A DNA stretch of 64,000 nt, taken from Antrihabitans auranticaus. GTDB lineage: Bacteria; Actinomycetota; Actinomycetes; Mycobacteriales; Mycobacteriaceae. The stretch covers positions 124,001 to 188,000 of the forward strand of contig NZ_JAEMNW010000003.1 of NCBI RefSeq assembly GCF_016481275.1, given 5' to 3'. The notes below the pieces were generated by a model that was not told the DNA's origin, ran no database searches, and saw nothing but the letters and a program-made list of their open reading frames with translations. This document shows, piece by piece, positions 1 through 10,399 of the stretch; the stretch's first letter is position 1; every line of letters begins with the position of its first letter. Made by a program: the position numbers and the translations under genes.

Positions 1-2028
<2,028 letters not shown>

Positions 2029-2382
2029 CGCTCTCCCTCACTCCTAGCCCGGCCTCGGTGTTCGTCACACAGCTCCGGATCCGGTGGAACCCAGCCAAGG
2101 TTCCAGTCCCCCGCCACTACTCTAGTTGGCCAGGGTACGACCCGCCGCGCGTCCACCCATTTACCTGGGCGGTCTTTGCCGGCTTACGTGAATAACGTCG
2201 CAGCGTAGGGATTCGTTTCCCCTACTTGTACGCCCGCAGCGAACAGCCGTCCACCAGGCCCACCAAGGTGTGCGAACTGTGCACCCTGCGGTGTCGACGG
2301 CCCAACACTCGGGTCCCTTATCAGCCGCGGCCATTGAGCGAAGAGTGGTGCATACCAACCCCACTTCCGACCGGAGCCCGCA
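2029..2382. other. Intergenic region between divergent clpC and hydrolase
   Basis: This 354-bp gap holds the promoters of two divergent genes. Visible on the clpC side: a perfect 10-bp palindrome CCGGATCCGG (2075-2084) and a small hairpin with arms GGAACC/GGTTCC (2086-2091, 2099-2104), both probably in the clpC leader. I found no convincing ClgR- or HspR-type operator and no convincing ORF. Confidence 0.4.
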
Positions 2383-3339
2383 ATGTCGATCTCGAGCACC
2401 ACCGCCAAGCTGGGGGAACGTCGTGCGAGGGTATCGACTCGGGACGGCGTCGCCCTCGCGATCCGTGAATCCGGCCCGCAGCACGCCGCGGTCACCGTCG
2501 TCTTCCTGCACGGACACTGCCTGAGCACCGAGTCGTGGACATTCGTCACAGAGGCGCTCGCAGCCCAGTACCCCGCAGCCAAGATCGTCAGCTACGACCA
2601 CCGCGGCCACGGTGAATCGCAGGAAGCCGCAGCGGCGACCTACACGATCACCCAGCTCGGGCATGATCTGCACGACGTCCTCGCGGCAGTCGCGCCGACC
2701 GGTCCGGTCGTCCTCGTCGGACACTCGATGGGCGGCATGACCGCGATCACCTACGCAGGCCTGTACGCGCACGAGATCGGCACCCGGATCGTCGGCATCG
2801 CACTGATCGCGACCGCCGCGAACGGCCTTGCCGAAGCCGGCTACGGCCGCCTGCTGCAGAACCCGATCGTCTCCTGGTTCCAGGCCGCAGTTCGCAAGTC
2901 GCCTGCTGCGATGCGTCGCGCCAAGTTGGCCGCATGCAAGGTGTTCGCACCCGTCGTCCGGTCCGCGGAATTCGGCAATCGCAAGGTCAGCCCCCGCGTC
3001 CTGGCCCTGGCGAACGCGATGCACAACGCAACCTCGATCGTGACGATGGCGACGTTCCTGAGCTCGTTCATGACCTACGACGAGACGGCGACCATGCCGT
3101 CGCTGTCTGCGATCCCGACGCTGGTCCTCTGCGGCACCGCGGACCTCATGACCCCGCCTTCGCATTCGGTCGCCATGGCCGCGCAGGTCGAGTACTCGGA
3201 CCTGGTCATGGTCGACGGTGCCGGGCACTCGGTCATCCTCGAGCAGCCTGCACAGGTCGCAGACGCACTCGTCCGGATGCTCACACGAGCGAGCGGCCCC
3301 GACTGTGCCGGAGCCGCTCGTCTCGCACTCGTCGCCTAG
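2383..3339 (+). CDS. Alpha/beta hydrolase
   Basis: Alpha/beta-hydrolase fold protein of 318 aa. Visible motifs: an oxyanion-hole strand HGHC (43-46), the nucleophile elbow GHSMGG with Ser115, an acid in the CGTADLMTPP segment and a C-terminal catalytic His in GAGHSVILE. There is no signal peptide, so it is probably cytoplasmic. The fold covers esterases, lipases, haloperoxidase-like and epoxide hydrolases, and the substrate cannot be read from sequence. The gene is divergent from clpC, and its stop overlaps the stop of the convergent DUF1772 gene by a few bases. Confidence 0.88.
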   Translation: MSISSTTAKLGERRARVSTRDGVALAIRESGPQHAAVTVVFLHGHCLSTESWTFVTEALAAQYPAAKIVSYDHRGHGESQEAAAATYTITQLGHDLHDVLAAVAPTGPVVLVGHSMGGMTAITYAGLYAHEIGTRIVGIALIATAANGLAEAGYGRLLQNPIVSWFQAAVRKSPAAMRRAKLAACKVFAPVVRSAEFGNRKVSPRVLALANAMHNATSIVTMATFLSSFMTYDETATMPSLSAIPTLVLCGTADLMTPPSHSVAMAAQVEYSDLVMVDGAGHSVILEQPAQVADALVRMLTRASGPDCAGAARLALVA

Positions 3340-3836
3340 ACCGTGCGCCGTCCGAGCAGGATCAGCGACCACGCGAGTGCGCCGAACGCAGCAGTGTGGA
3401 GGAGCAACCTGACGATGTTCCACCGCACCCACGCGTCGAAGAAGTCGCCACGTACACCGGCGAGGTCGGTGATCTGATTCGGATCACCGGCCGCGTCGAG
3501 TTGGTCGTTCAACGGAATGTTGAGCGCGAACGTGACGACGGTGCCGGCAATGTTGAGTACTGCTGCGGCCACAACCCAGCCGAGCACGCTGCGCATGTCC
3601 TTACCGAGAAACATCGCCGCCGCACCGATCGTGATGACCGGTGCACCCAGGAACGACAGCATGAACACCGGGTTGATGATCGCCACGTTGATCTTCTGCA
3701 TCACGTCGATCATCGTTTTGTTGTCGGCTTGTCCGAGCGCGGGCATCACCGAGTTCGCGTAGCCGTAGTACAGACCCGCAAGCAATCCGCTGGTCAGCGT
3801 TGCCAAGAGCAACGCGATCGTCCGGAGCGTGTTCAT
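3336..3836 (-). CDS. DUF1772 (anthrone oxygenase-like) membrane protein
   Basis: Small integral membrane protein, 166 aa from the ATG at 3836. It has about four hydrophobic segments and the family pattern: an N-terminal helix followed by LLAGLYYGYANSVMPAL, a central NPVFM stretch and a final helix before LGRR. The upstream extension of the frame is low-complexity and belongs to the coding region of the next gene. It starts 4 bp after the stop of the NmrA-like gene, so the two are probably cotranscribed. Some family members act as anthrone oxygenases or ring-forming membrane proteins; no specific reaction is supported here. Confidence 0.8.
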   Translation of the reverse strand: MNTLRTIALLLATLTSGLLAGLYYGYANSVMPALGQADNKTMIDVMQKINVAIINPVFMLSFLGAPVITIGAAAMFLGKDMRSVLGWVVAAAVLNIAGTVVTFALNIPLNDQLDAAGDPNQITDLAGVRGDFFDAWVRWNIVRLLLHTAAFGALAWSLILLGRRTV

Positions 3837-3840
3837 GCCC

Positions 3841-4674
3841 TCACCCAACCCGACTCGTTGCCGGTGTCCAAGCACCCGCGGCGGCGGCGCCGCGGACGAA
3901 CTCCGAGAAATCGCGCGGTGGCCGTCCGAGGGCTTGCGCGACACCGTCGGCGAGCACCGAATTGCGGCCGTCCAGCACGGTCGTGAAGAGGTAGACGAGT
4001 AACTCCACGACGTCGTCGGGGGCACCTTGCTCACGCATGCCCGCGGCGAAATCGTCCGGCGTGATCGAGACGAACTCGATGTGCCGACCGGCAGCCTGTG
4101 CGATCTCGGCGATCGCGTCGGCGAACGTCAGCAGCCGCGGTCCGGTGAGTTCGTACACCTTGCCGACATGACCGTCCTCGGTCAAGGCAGCAACGGCGAC
4201 GTCGGCGATGTCGTCGGCATCGACGAACGGTTCCAGGACTCCGTCGACCGGAAGGGCAATCTCGCCGGCAAGGATCGGCTCGAGGAAGTAGGACTCGTTG
4301 AAGTTCTGCGCGAACCAGGTCGCACGGATGATCGTGCATTCGAGTCCCGAACCTTGCACGATCCGCTCGCATGCCTCGGCGTCTTCCTCGCCGCGACCCG
4401 CGAGCAGGACGAGTCGCCGCAAACCGCTAGCGGCAGCGAGAGCCGTGAACGCCGTCATCGCGTCGATGGAACCCGGCGCCGCGAGGTCGGGAAAGTAGGT
4501 GACGTACGCGGAGTCGACGCCGTCGAGAGCCCGCCCCCAGGTCTCGCGGTTCTCCCAGTCGAAGGGGATCGAAGAGTTGCGCGATCCTTCGCGAACCGCC
4601 ACGCCCTTTGCCTGAAGCCGCTCCGCCACACGCCGGCCCGTCTTGCCTGTGCTTCCAACGACCAGAACAGTCAT
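3841..4674 (-). CDS. NmrA-like NAD(P)-binding Rossmann protein
   Basis: Atypical short-chain reductase of 277 aa. The N-terminus MTVLVVGSTGKTGRRVAERL is a Rossmann GxxGxxG dinucleotide site, and later segments (VTYFPDLAAPGS, RATWFAQNFNES, YELTGPRLLTFADA) are typical of NmrA/HSCARG and NAD(P)H:quinone-reductase-like proteins. The ATG at 4674 has an AGAAGG ribosome site just upstream; the longer frame reaching 4761 does not look coding. It is divergent from an AraC-type regulator across 115 bp and followed at once by the DUF1772 gene, which suggests an AraC-controlled redox or stress pair. Function inferred from family only. Confidence 0.82.
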   Translation of the reverse strand: MTVLVVGSTGKTGRRVAERLQAKGVAVREGSRNSSIPFDWENRETWGRALDGVDSAYVTYFPDLAAPGSIDAMTAFTALAAASGLRRLVLLAGRGEEDAEACERIVQGSGLECTIIRATWFAQNFNESYFLEPILAGEIALPVDGVLEPFVDADDIADVAVAALTEDGHVGKVYELTGPRLLTFADAIAEIAQAAGRHIEFVSITPDDFAAGMREQGAPDDVVELLVYLFTTVLDGRNSVLADGVAQALGRPPRDFSEFVRGAAAAGAWTPATSRVG

Positions 4675-4789
4675 TTCCTTCTGCCTTTCGAGTGTCTTTG
4701 TTTTCCGGTGACACCAGTACAGTCGGAATTTGCTGGACGATCCATCGCTGAAACGCTTCATTTCATGTTCGATCGTCTAGCCTCTTCAC

Positions 4790-5716
4790 ATGGACGTTCT
4801 CGCCAGCCTGCTCGAGGGCCCCCGGGCCCGCGGCGCGTTCTTGATGCGTTCGATTCTCGATCCGCCGTGGTCGATCCGGATTCAGGACGAGGCGCCCCTC
4901 ACCGTGCTGGTAGCGCTTCGCGGCCACGCCTGGGTAGTGCCCGATATCGGCGAACCCACGAAGTTGGTTGCCGGTGACATCGCAATCTTCCGCGGGCCAG
5001 ACGCTTACACGGTTGCAGACGACCCGGACACCGCTCCCGATGTGATCCTGCATCCGGGCCAGGTCACGACGACCCCCGACGGCGAAGTGCTCTGCGAGAC
5101 ACTCAACCTCGGCGTCCGCAGCTGGGGAACCAATCCCGACGGCGCTGCCATGTTCATCACCGGCACCTACGAGGTGGCCGGTGCGGTGAGTTCACGTCTG
5201 CTGCGCGCCCTTCCGCCGCTGATCGTGCTGCACGAAGGACAGGTGAGCGGTCCGCTGCCGGCGCTGCTCGAAAGCGAAGTGGTCAAGGACGATCCCGCAC
5301 AGGGCGTCGTACTCGACCGCCTGTTGGACCTCCTGCTGATTGCCGCGCTTCGCGCGTGGTTCTCCCGCGACGACGCGCCCGGCTGGTACCACGCATACGC
5401 GGACCCGTTGGTAGGCAAAGCCATTCGACTCATGGAGAACAACCCGACGCAGCAATGGACGGTCGCGGGCCTCGCAGCACAGGTCGGCGTCTCGCGCGCC
5501 GCGCTGGCGAAGCGCTTCACCGAGCTCGTCGGCGAACCACCCATGGCTTTCCTCACCGAATGGCGGCTGGCACTCGCAGCCGACCTACTGCGGGAATCCG
5601 ATGCACCGATCGAATCCATTGCACGACAGGTCGGCTACGGCAGCGCCTTCGCATTGAGCACAGCATTCAAACGGGAGCACGGCGTGAGCCCACGCGAACA
5701 CCGACTCGGTGCGTGA
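4790..5716 (+). CDS. AraC family transcriptional regulator with N-terminal cupin
   Basis: Regulator of 308 aa. Residues 1-170 form a cupin-like effector domain of the AraC-binding type (RSILDPPWSIRIQDEAPLT, GDIAIFRGPDAY), and residues 200-305 carry two helix-turn-helix motifs (WTVAGLAAQVGVSRAALAKR; SIARQVGYGSAFALSTAFKR) with the C-terminal GVSPREHR signature. It faces the NmrA/DUF1772 operon and is its likely regulator. No clear Shine-Dalgarno precedes the ATG, so the transcript may be leaderless. The ligand is unknown. Confidence 0.9.
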   Translation: MDVLASLLEGPRARGAFLMRSILDPPWSIRIQDEAPLTVLVALRGHAWVVPDIGEPTKLVAGDIAIFRGPDAYTVADDPDTAPDVILHPGQVTTTPDGEVLCETLNLGVRSWGTNPDGAAMFITGTYEVAGAVSSRLLRALPPLIVLHEGQVSGPLPALLESEVVKDDPAQGVVLDRLLDLLLIAALRAWFSRDDAPGWYHAYADPLVGKAIRLMENNPTQQWTVAGLAAQVGVSRAALAKRFTELVGEPPMAFLTEWRLALAADLLRESDAPIESIARQVGYGSAFALSTAFKREHGVSPREHRLGA

Positions 5717-5719
5717 ACC

Positions 5720-6343
5720 CTAGAGGTCCCGTTCGTTGATGACTCCGCTCTGCAGCGCCAATTCGGCGAGCCGCACGCGCTTCTGATTCTGCGGCAGATC
5801 CTCCACACCGAATTTCGCGAACAGCGCCCGCAAATGCGTCTTGATCGCGTCGACACTGAGGAACAACTCGCCGGCAATTTGCTGATTCGATGCCGGACTC
5901 GCGAATGCGGCGCTGTGCTTGTACGGGCGGCACAATGCAATCAACACCGAACGCTGCGTTTCTGTGAGCGAACGAAGCGTCGGCACGGCATTGGACGAAA
6001 CTCGTGTCACATCGTCGAATCCGGCTCCGAATTCGTGGAATGTGAGCAGCGCGCCCCCAATGCGGATTCGATCGCCTGCCCGCAATCTACGACGGCCCGC
6101 GAGTCGTTCACCGTTGACGAACGTGCCGTTGCGTGAAAGCCCGTCGTCGACGATCGTCCAGTTCGTCCCGATCCATTCGATCGCAGCGTGCAGACGCGAC
6201 ACCTCGTCGTCCCATGTCAACGAAACATCCGCCTGCGGCGATCGCCCGACCGTCACACGCGGCGCGTCGGGTGAAAGAACAATCTCCTGCTGCCGCCCCT
6301 GCTCGTCTGCAAATCGCAGGCACGGCCCATCAAGTACAGACAC
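5720..6343 (-). CDS. FHA domain protein with C-terminal helix-turn-helix
   Basis: Predicted phosphothreonine-reading transcription regulator, about 207 aa. Residues 10-115 form an FHA domain: VTVGRSPQADVSL, a SRLHAAIEW segment and a GLSRNGTFVNGERL segment supply the usual Arg, Ser, His and Asn positions. The C-terminal 80 residues resemble a LuxR/GerE HTH (LTETQRSVLIALCRPY, NQQIAGELFLSVDAIKTHL). I chose GTG 6343 because AGAGAGG lies 5 bp upstream; the frame extends to a TTG at 6367. The partner kinase is unknown, but five Ser/Thr kinases are encoded within 35 kb. Its stop nearly abuts that of the convergent AraC gene. Confidence 0.8.
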   Translation of the reverse strand: MSVLDGPCLRFADEQGRQQEIVLSPDAPRVTVGRSPQADVSLTWDDEVSRLHAAIEWIGTNWTIVDDGLSRNGTFVNGERLAGRRRLRAGDRIRIGGALLTFHEFGAGFDDVTRVSSNAVPTLRSLTETQRSVLIALCRPYKHSAAFASPASNQQIAGELFLSVDAIKTHLRALFAKFGVEDLPQNQKRVRLAELALQSGVINERDL

Positions 6344-6422
6344 ATCGACCTCTCTTGTCGGGGTCAATCGTGCCGTGTACCAGCTATAACAGCAAATAGT
6401 CAGACTTCGTGTCGCGCAGGCA

Positions 6423-6737
6423 CTACTTCTGACGGCCGGGAACGCCGGTCCGGCCGAGGCGAAGGAGCACCATTCCGAGGCTCACACCGTCCCGTCCGAG
6501 ATGCTTTTCGAAGGTGCGCAGAACGTCCATTTCGGCGTGCCGGGTTGCCTGCGGGAGGCCGACGCCGACGCGTGCCTTACCTGCACGGCGGGTGATTTCC
6601 ACGCGGCGGCGGACGTTGTCGAGGATCTCTGCGTCGAGGCGATCGATCTCTGCGCGCAGCCGGGCAAGGTCGTCATCGTTGACGTCGTCGCCAGCGGCGG
6701 CGTTTGCGGTGAGCGGGGCTTGCAGTGCGACTGGCAT
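6423..6737 (-). CDS. Chorismate mutase, AroQ type (Rv0948c-like)
   Basis: Converts chorismate to prephenate, the branch point to Phe and Tyr. The 104-aa protein has the all-helical AroQ core: a first helix LRAEIDRLDAEILDNVRRR with catalytic-type Arg residues, then GKARVGVG, and a C-terminal RLGRTGVPG like the segment through which the mycobacterial intracellular enzyme contacts DAHP synthase. There is no signal peptide, so this is the cytoplasmic type. GAGGAG about 8 bp upstream fixes the ATG at 6737. It stands alone, divergent from the kelch kinase. Confidence 0.85.
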   Translation of the reverse strand: MPVALQAPLTANAAAGDDVNDDDLARLRAEIDRLDAEILDNVRRRVEITRRAGKARVGVGLPQATRHAEMDVLRTFEKHLGRDGVSLGMVLLRLGRTGVPGRQK

Positions 6738-6816
6738 TTCGATTTCTCCTCGGTGGATTGCCTTTCCTGACACAACTGATCCTTGTTGGCCCCGGCGTAA
6801 TGAACTAGGCACCCCA

Positions 6817-6836
6817 GGGGGAGTAAATACTCACCC
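6817..6836. promoter_or_regulatory. Inverted repeat between chorismate mutase and kelch-kinase genes
   Basis: The core GAGTA-AA-TACTC (6821-6832) is a perfect 5-bp inverted repeat flanked by GGGG on the left and ACCCC on the right. It lies in the 203-bp divergent intergenic region, upstream of both genes, so it could be an operator or promoter element. No protein can be assigned to it. Confidence 0.35.
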
Positions 6837-6940
6837 CCACGCAACCCCTTTACCAGCCACAATAGAAACGTCGCTTCATGTCGTAAGGCCATCTTCGAAA
6901 GGCGATACGCTGACTGTCCGCCGCTCGAGAGGTGTCTGGG

Positions 6941-9913
6941 ATGAGTGATTCACACCCTTCGACACTGGGTCTGTCGGTCGAGATGGCCGCGGCGGGTTTC
7001 GAGGGCGCCACCGAGGTCGGACGGGGTGGTTTCGGCGTCGTCTACAAGTGCTGGCAGCCAGCACTCGGGCGCACGGTAGCGATCAAAGTGCTTTCCTCGG
7101 ACCTGGATCGGGAGAACCGGGAACGGTTCCTGCGTGAGGGCTATGCGATGGGCCGGCTGTCCGGCCACCCCAACATCGTCAACATCCTGCAGGTCGGCGT
7201 CACGTCGTCCGGTCGGCCGTTCATCGTGATGCCGTACCTCGCGAAAGACTCACTCGCAAGCCGGATTCGGCGGGACGGCAACCTCGAATGGCCCGAAGCG
7301 ATCCGCATCGGTGTCAAGCTCGCCGGCGCGCTGCAGGCCGCACACAGTTCGGGGACGCTGCACAGAGACGTCAAGCCGGGCAACGTCCTTGTCGGCGACT
7401 ACGGCGAACCACAATTGAGCGACTTCGGTATCGCCCGCATTGCAGGCGGTTTCGAAACGACGACCGGGGCCTTCACCGGATCTCTGGCCTACACGGCACC
7501 CGAAGTGCTGAAAGGAAAGCCCCCGACGGTCGCCGCCGACATCTACGGCCTCGGCGCTACGATCTTCGCCCTGATCGCCGGGCGCGCTGCCTACGAGCGC
7601 CGCACCGACGAGGAACTGATCGCCCAGTTCATCCGCATCAGCACAACCGCGATCCCTGACCTGCGACCGAGCGGAATACCCGACGACATTTGCGCTGCCA
7701 TCGAAAAAGCGATGGCGAGCGAGCCCGAAGATCGCTACGAATCCGCCGCCGAGTTCGGCAACGTGCTGCGGGAAGCCGAACGCCAGCACGGGCTCAAGGT
7801 CGAGGACATGGCGTTGCCCCCGGAACCCGAGCCCCCGACAGAGCACTATGCCCTCCGACCGGACCGCTCGTCGTCCAATCCGATCGCGGTGGCGTCGGGT
7901 CCGTACGGTCGGCATGCGGCGGCAACCTCGGGTCCGGGCCAATGGCCGCAGCATGTGCAGTACTCACCGTCCGATTCCAGTCCGCGCCCGGTCCAGCGAG
8001 ATACGCGCAATCGCAAAGGACTCGTCATCGGAGCGCTCGCTATCGCGGCTCTGCTGGTGCTTGCGGGCGTCGGCGGTCTGGTTCTGCTTCGCGACAACGG
8101 AACCCACCCGCGCGCTCTTCCCGCAGCAGATCCGTCGACGCCGACCCTGCCCGAAGTAGCGGACTGGCGGCAGCTCGACGACGCACCGATCGCCCGCCAG
8201 CAGTCGGCGACAACCGTCTCTTCGGGGGTCGTCTGGGTCTTCGGCGGGCTCGACAACGAGGGCTCGACGCCCATCGTCGAGGGCTACGATCCTGCGCTGG
8301 ACACCTGGAAATCCGGCCCGGACCTGCCGCTCGCGCTCAACCACCCGATGGCCGTCGAATACCGCGGTGAACTCGTCGTCCTCGGCGGTTGGGAACCCGA
8401 GGGCGCAAACCTCACCGGCAAGACATCCGACCGTGTGCTGGCGCTGCGCAACGGCGTCTGGGTCGACCTCGCGAAGCTGCCCGAGCCGCGTGCGGCGGGA
8501 GCAGCGGTCGTCATCGATGACAAGATCGTCGTACTCGGCGGCCAGAACCAGGACAAGCAGCTGTCGGTCTCGGCCGACGTTTTCGACGGCACCACATGGA
8601 CAACCGTGCCCGGGATGCCGACCCCGCGTGAGCACGTCGCCGCCGCCACCGACGGCAAGTTCGTCTACGCGGTCGGCGGCCGCGATTTGTCCGCCGACAA
8701 GAACACCGCTGCGCTGGAAGCATTCGACCTGACGACGAACGCCTGGACCGTCCTGCCACCCATGCCGACCGCGCGCGGCGGCCTCGGTGCGGCGTATGCG
8801 GACGGCCGGATCGTGACTGTCGGCGGCGAGGAGCCCACGCGCGTGCTCGGCACTGCCGAGGCCTACGACATCGCCAGCCGCACCTGGAGCGAATTGCCGC
8901 CGTTGCACACCCCGAGGCACGGACTTTCCGTCGCGGCGGTCGGCAACTGGATCTACGCCTTCGGCGGCGCGACCCGGCCGACGCACGCCGAATCGACCGC
9001 CACCGCGGAGGCACTCGCTTTACCGGCGCGTTTACCGCAGCCTGCGGCGGATTGGCGGCCGCTCAAGGACGCCCGGATTGCCCGGCAGCAATCGGCGACC
9101 ACGATGGCCGACGGCACAATCTGGGTCTTCGGCGGCCTCGACAACGCCGGTTCGACATCGAAGGTCCAGGGCTACGACCCGGCGATCGACACCTGGAAAT
9201 CGGGTCCTGATCTGCCTTCCGCCCTTAATCATCCGATGGCCGTCGAGTACAGGGGCGAGTTGATCGTGATCGGTGGCTGGGAGCCGGAGGGCCCGAATCT
9301 CACAGCCAAGACATCCGACCGCGTGCTCGCGCTCCGCAACGGGGCGTGGGTGGATTTACCGAGGCTGCCGGAGCCTCGCGCCGCAGGTGCTGCGGCTGTC
9401 GTCGACGAGAAGATCGTCGTGATGGGCGGACAGAACAACGGCGAACTCTCGACGACGACCGTCATTTTCGACGGAACCGCGTGGCGCACGTCCGCCGGCC
9501 TTGCCAGTCCACGGGAACATCTTGCGGCCACGGCCGACGGTACGTTCGTATACGCGCTGGGTGGCCGCGATCTGTCTGCCGACAAGAACTCTGCAGCTGT
9601 GGAGCGGTTCGACGCGGCGACATCGACCTGGACGACGTTGGCCGACATGCCAACTGCGCGCGGCGGCCTGGGAGCGGTGTATCTGGATGGCCGCATAGTT
9701 GCGGTAGGTGGCGAGGAACCTACGCGAGTCCTCGACACTGTGGAGGCCTTCGACGTCGGTACGGGAACGTGGGCAGCGTTCCCGTCGTTGCGCACTGCCA
9801 GGCATGGCCTGGCAGTGGCGGCGGTGGGAAATACCGTTTACGCGATCGGTGGTGCGACTAAACCGACCCACGCACAATCGACAGCAGTGAGCGAAGCGCT
9901 CGATTTCTCGTAG
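6941..9913 (+). CDS. PknK-like Ser/Thr protein kinase with transmembrane helix and two extracellular kelch propellers
   Basis: Membrane receptor-type kinase of 990 aa. Kinase domain at about 20-285: glycine loop GRGGFGVVYK, Lys49 (AIKVL), catalytic loop HRDVKPGN (RD kinase), DFG at 161-163, APE motif in YTAPEVL. The sequence is closest, from memory, to the mycobacterial PknK kinase domain, but the PknK regulator and TPR part is absent. A Pro-rich linker (290-355) leads to one TM helix (361-383). The outside part is two tandem, clearly homologous halves (about 407-695 and 704-990), each with six kelch-type strands ending in GG, hence two six-bladed propellers. I chose ATG 6941 (GAGAGG 8 bp upstream) over GTG 6932. 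Confidence 0.93.
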   Translation: MSDSHPSTLGLSVEMAAAGFEGATEVGRGGFGVVYKCWQPALGRTVAIKVLSSDLDRENRERFLREGYAMGRLSGHPNIVNILQVGVTSSGRPFIVMPYLAKDSLASRIRRDGNLEWPEAIRIGVKLAGALQAAHSSGTLHRDVKPGNVLVGDYGEPQLSDFGIARIAGGFETTTGAFTGSLAYTAPEVLKGKPPTVAADIYGLGATIFALIAGRAAYERRTDEELIAQFIRISTTAIPDLRPSGIPDDICAAIEKAMASEPEDRYESAAEFGNVLREAERQHGLKVEDMALPPEPEPPTEHYALRPDRSSSNPIAVASGPYGRHAAATSGPGQWPQHVQYSPSDSSPRPVQRDTRNRKGLVIGALAIAALLVLAGVGGLVLLRDNGTHPRALPAADPSTPTLPEVADWRQLDDAPIARQQSATTVSSGVVWVFGGLDNEGSTPIVEGYDPALDTWKSGPDLPLALNHPMAVEYRGELVVLGGWEPEGANLTGKTSDRVLALRNGVWVDLAKLPEPRAAGAAVVIDDKIVVLGGQNQDKQLSVSADVFDGTTWTTVPGMPTPREHVAAATDGKFVYAVGGRDLSADKNTAALEAFDLTTNAWTVLPPMPTARGGLGAAYADGRIVTVGGEEPTRVLGTAEAYDIASRTWSELPPLHTPRHGLSVAAVGNWIYAFGGATRPTHAESTATAEALALPARLPQPAADWRPLKDARIARQQSATTMADGTIWVFGGLDNAGSTSKVQGYDPAIDTWKSGPDLPSALNHPMAVEYRGELIVIGGWEPEGPNLTAKTSDRVLALRNGAWVDLPRLPEPRAAGAAAVVDEKIVVMGGQNNGELSTTTVIFDGTAWRTSAGLASPREHLAATADGTFVYALGGRDLSADKNSAAVERFDAATSTWTTLADMPTARGGLGAVYLDGRIVAVGGEEPTRVLDTVEAFDVGTGTWAAFPSLRTARHGLAVAAVGNTVYAIGGATKPTHAQSTAVSEALDFS

Positions 9914-9922
9914 GCGGGGCTG

Positions 9923-10279
9923 TTACTTCTTTGCCTTGTTGTAAGCCTCGGTGATTTCCGCAGAGATCCGACCACGCGCGGATACCTTATGTCCGTTTCG
10001 GCGGGCCCACTCGCGAATTGCGGCGCTTTGTTCACGATCGACAGAGACGCGCGCCTTTGTGCCGGCAACCACAATTGCAGGCTTGGCCGCACGCCGGCGA
10101 CCGCTCACCTTGCGAGCACTCGAAACCCAGATCTCGAGCTGCGAGCGCAGTTTTTCGGCGTTCTTCGCCGAGAGGTCGATCTCGTACGAAACACCGTCGA
10201 TACCAAACTCTACGGTCTCGTCGGCAGGCGCCTCCCCATCCACATCGTCGATGAGAGTGACAGTGACCTTCTTAGCCAT
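9923..10279 (-). CDS. lsr2: Nucleoid-associated protein Lsr2
   Basis: H-NS-like DNA-bridging protein that silences AT-rich and horizontally acquired DNA in Mycobacteriales. It is 118 aa, near the family's usual length, with the N-terminal dimerisation domain ([16 protein letters not shown], then DGVSYEIDL) and the C-terminal DNA-binding domain ([20 protein letters not shown]) containing the RGR minor-groove hook. GAGAGGAAAG precedes the ATG. It lies downstream of lysS on the same strand, as in mycobacteria. The 120-bp gap to lysS holds an AT-rich stretch at 10350-10380 likely to include its promoter. Confidence 0.97.
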   Translation of the reverse strand: MAKKVTVTLIDDVDGEAPADETVEFGIDGVSYEIDLSAKNAEKLRSQLEIWVSSARKVSGRRRAAKPAIVVAGTKARVSVDREQSAAIREWARRNGHKVSARGRISAEITEAYNKAKK

Positions 10280-10399
10280 GTGTTTGCTTTCCTCTCGAAT
10301 GGAGTGGCCTCTTTAACATCGACCCACTACTCGCCGCCAAGCGTACCCCAATAAGTGATTTTTCAATATAAAGGAAATACCGGAAGAATGGCGCCCCGA

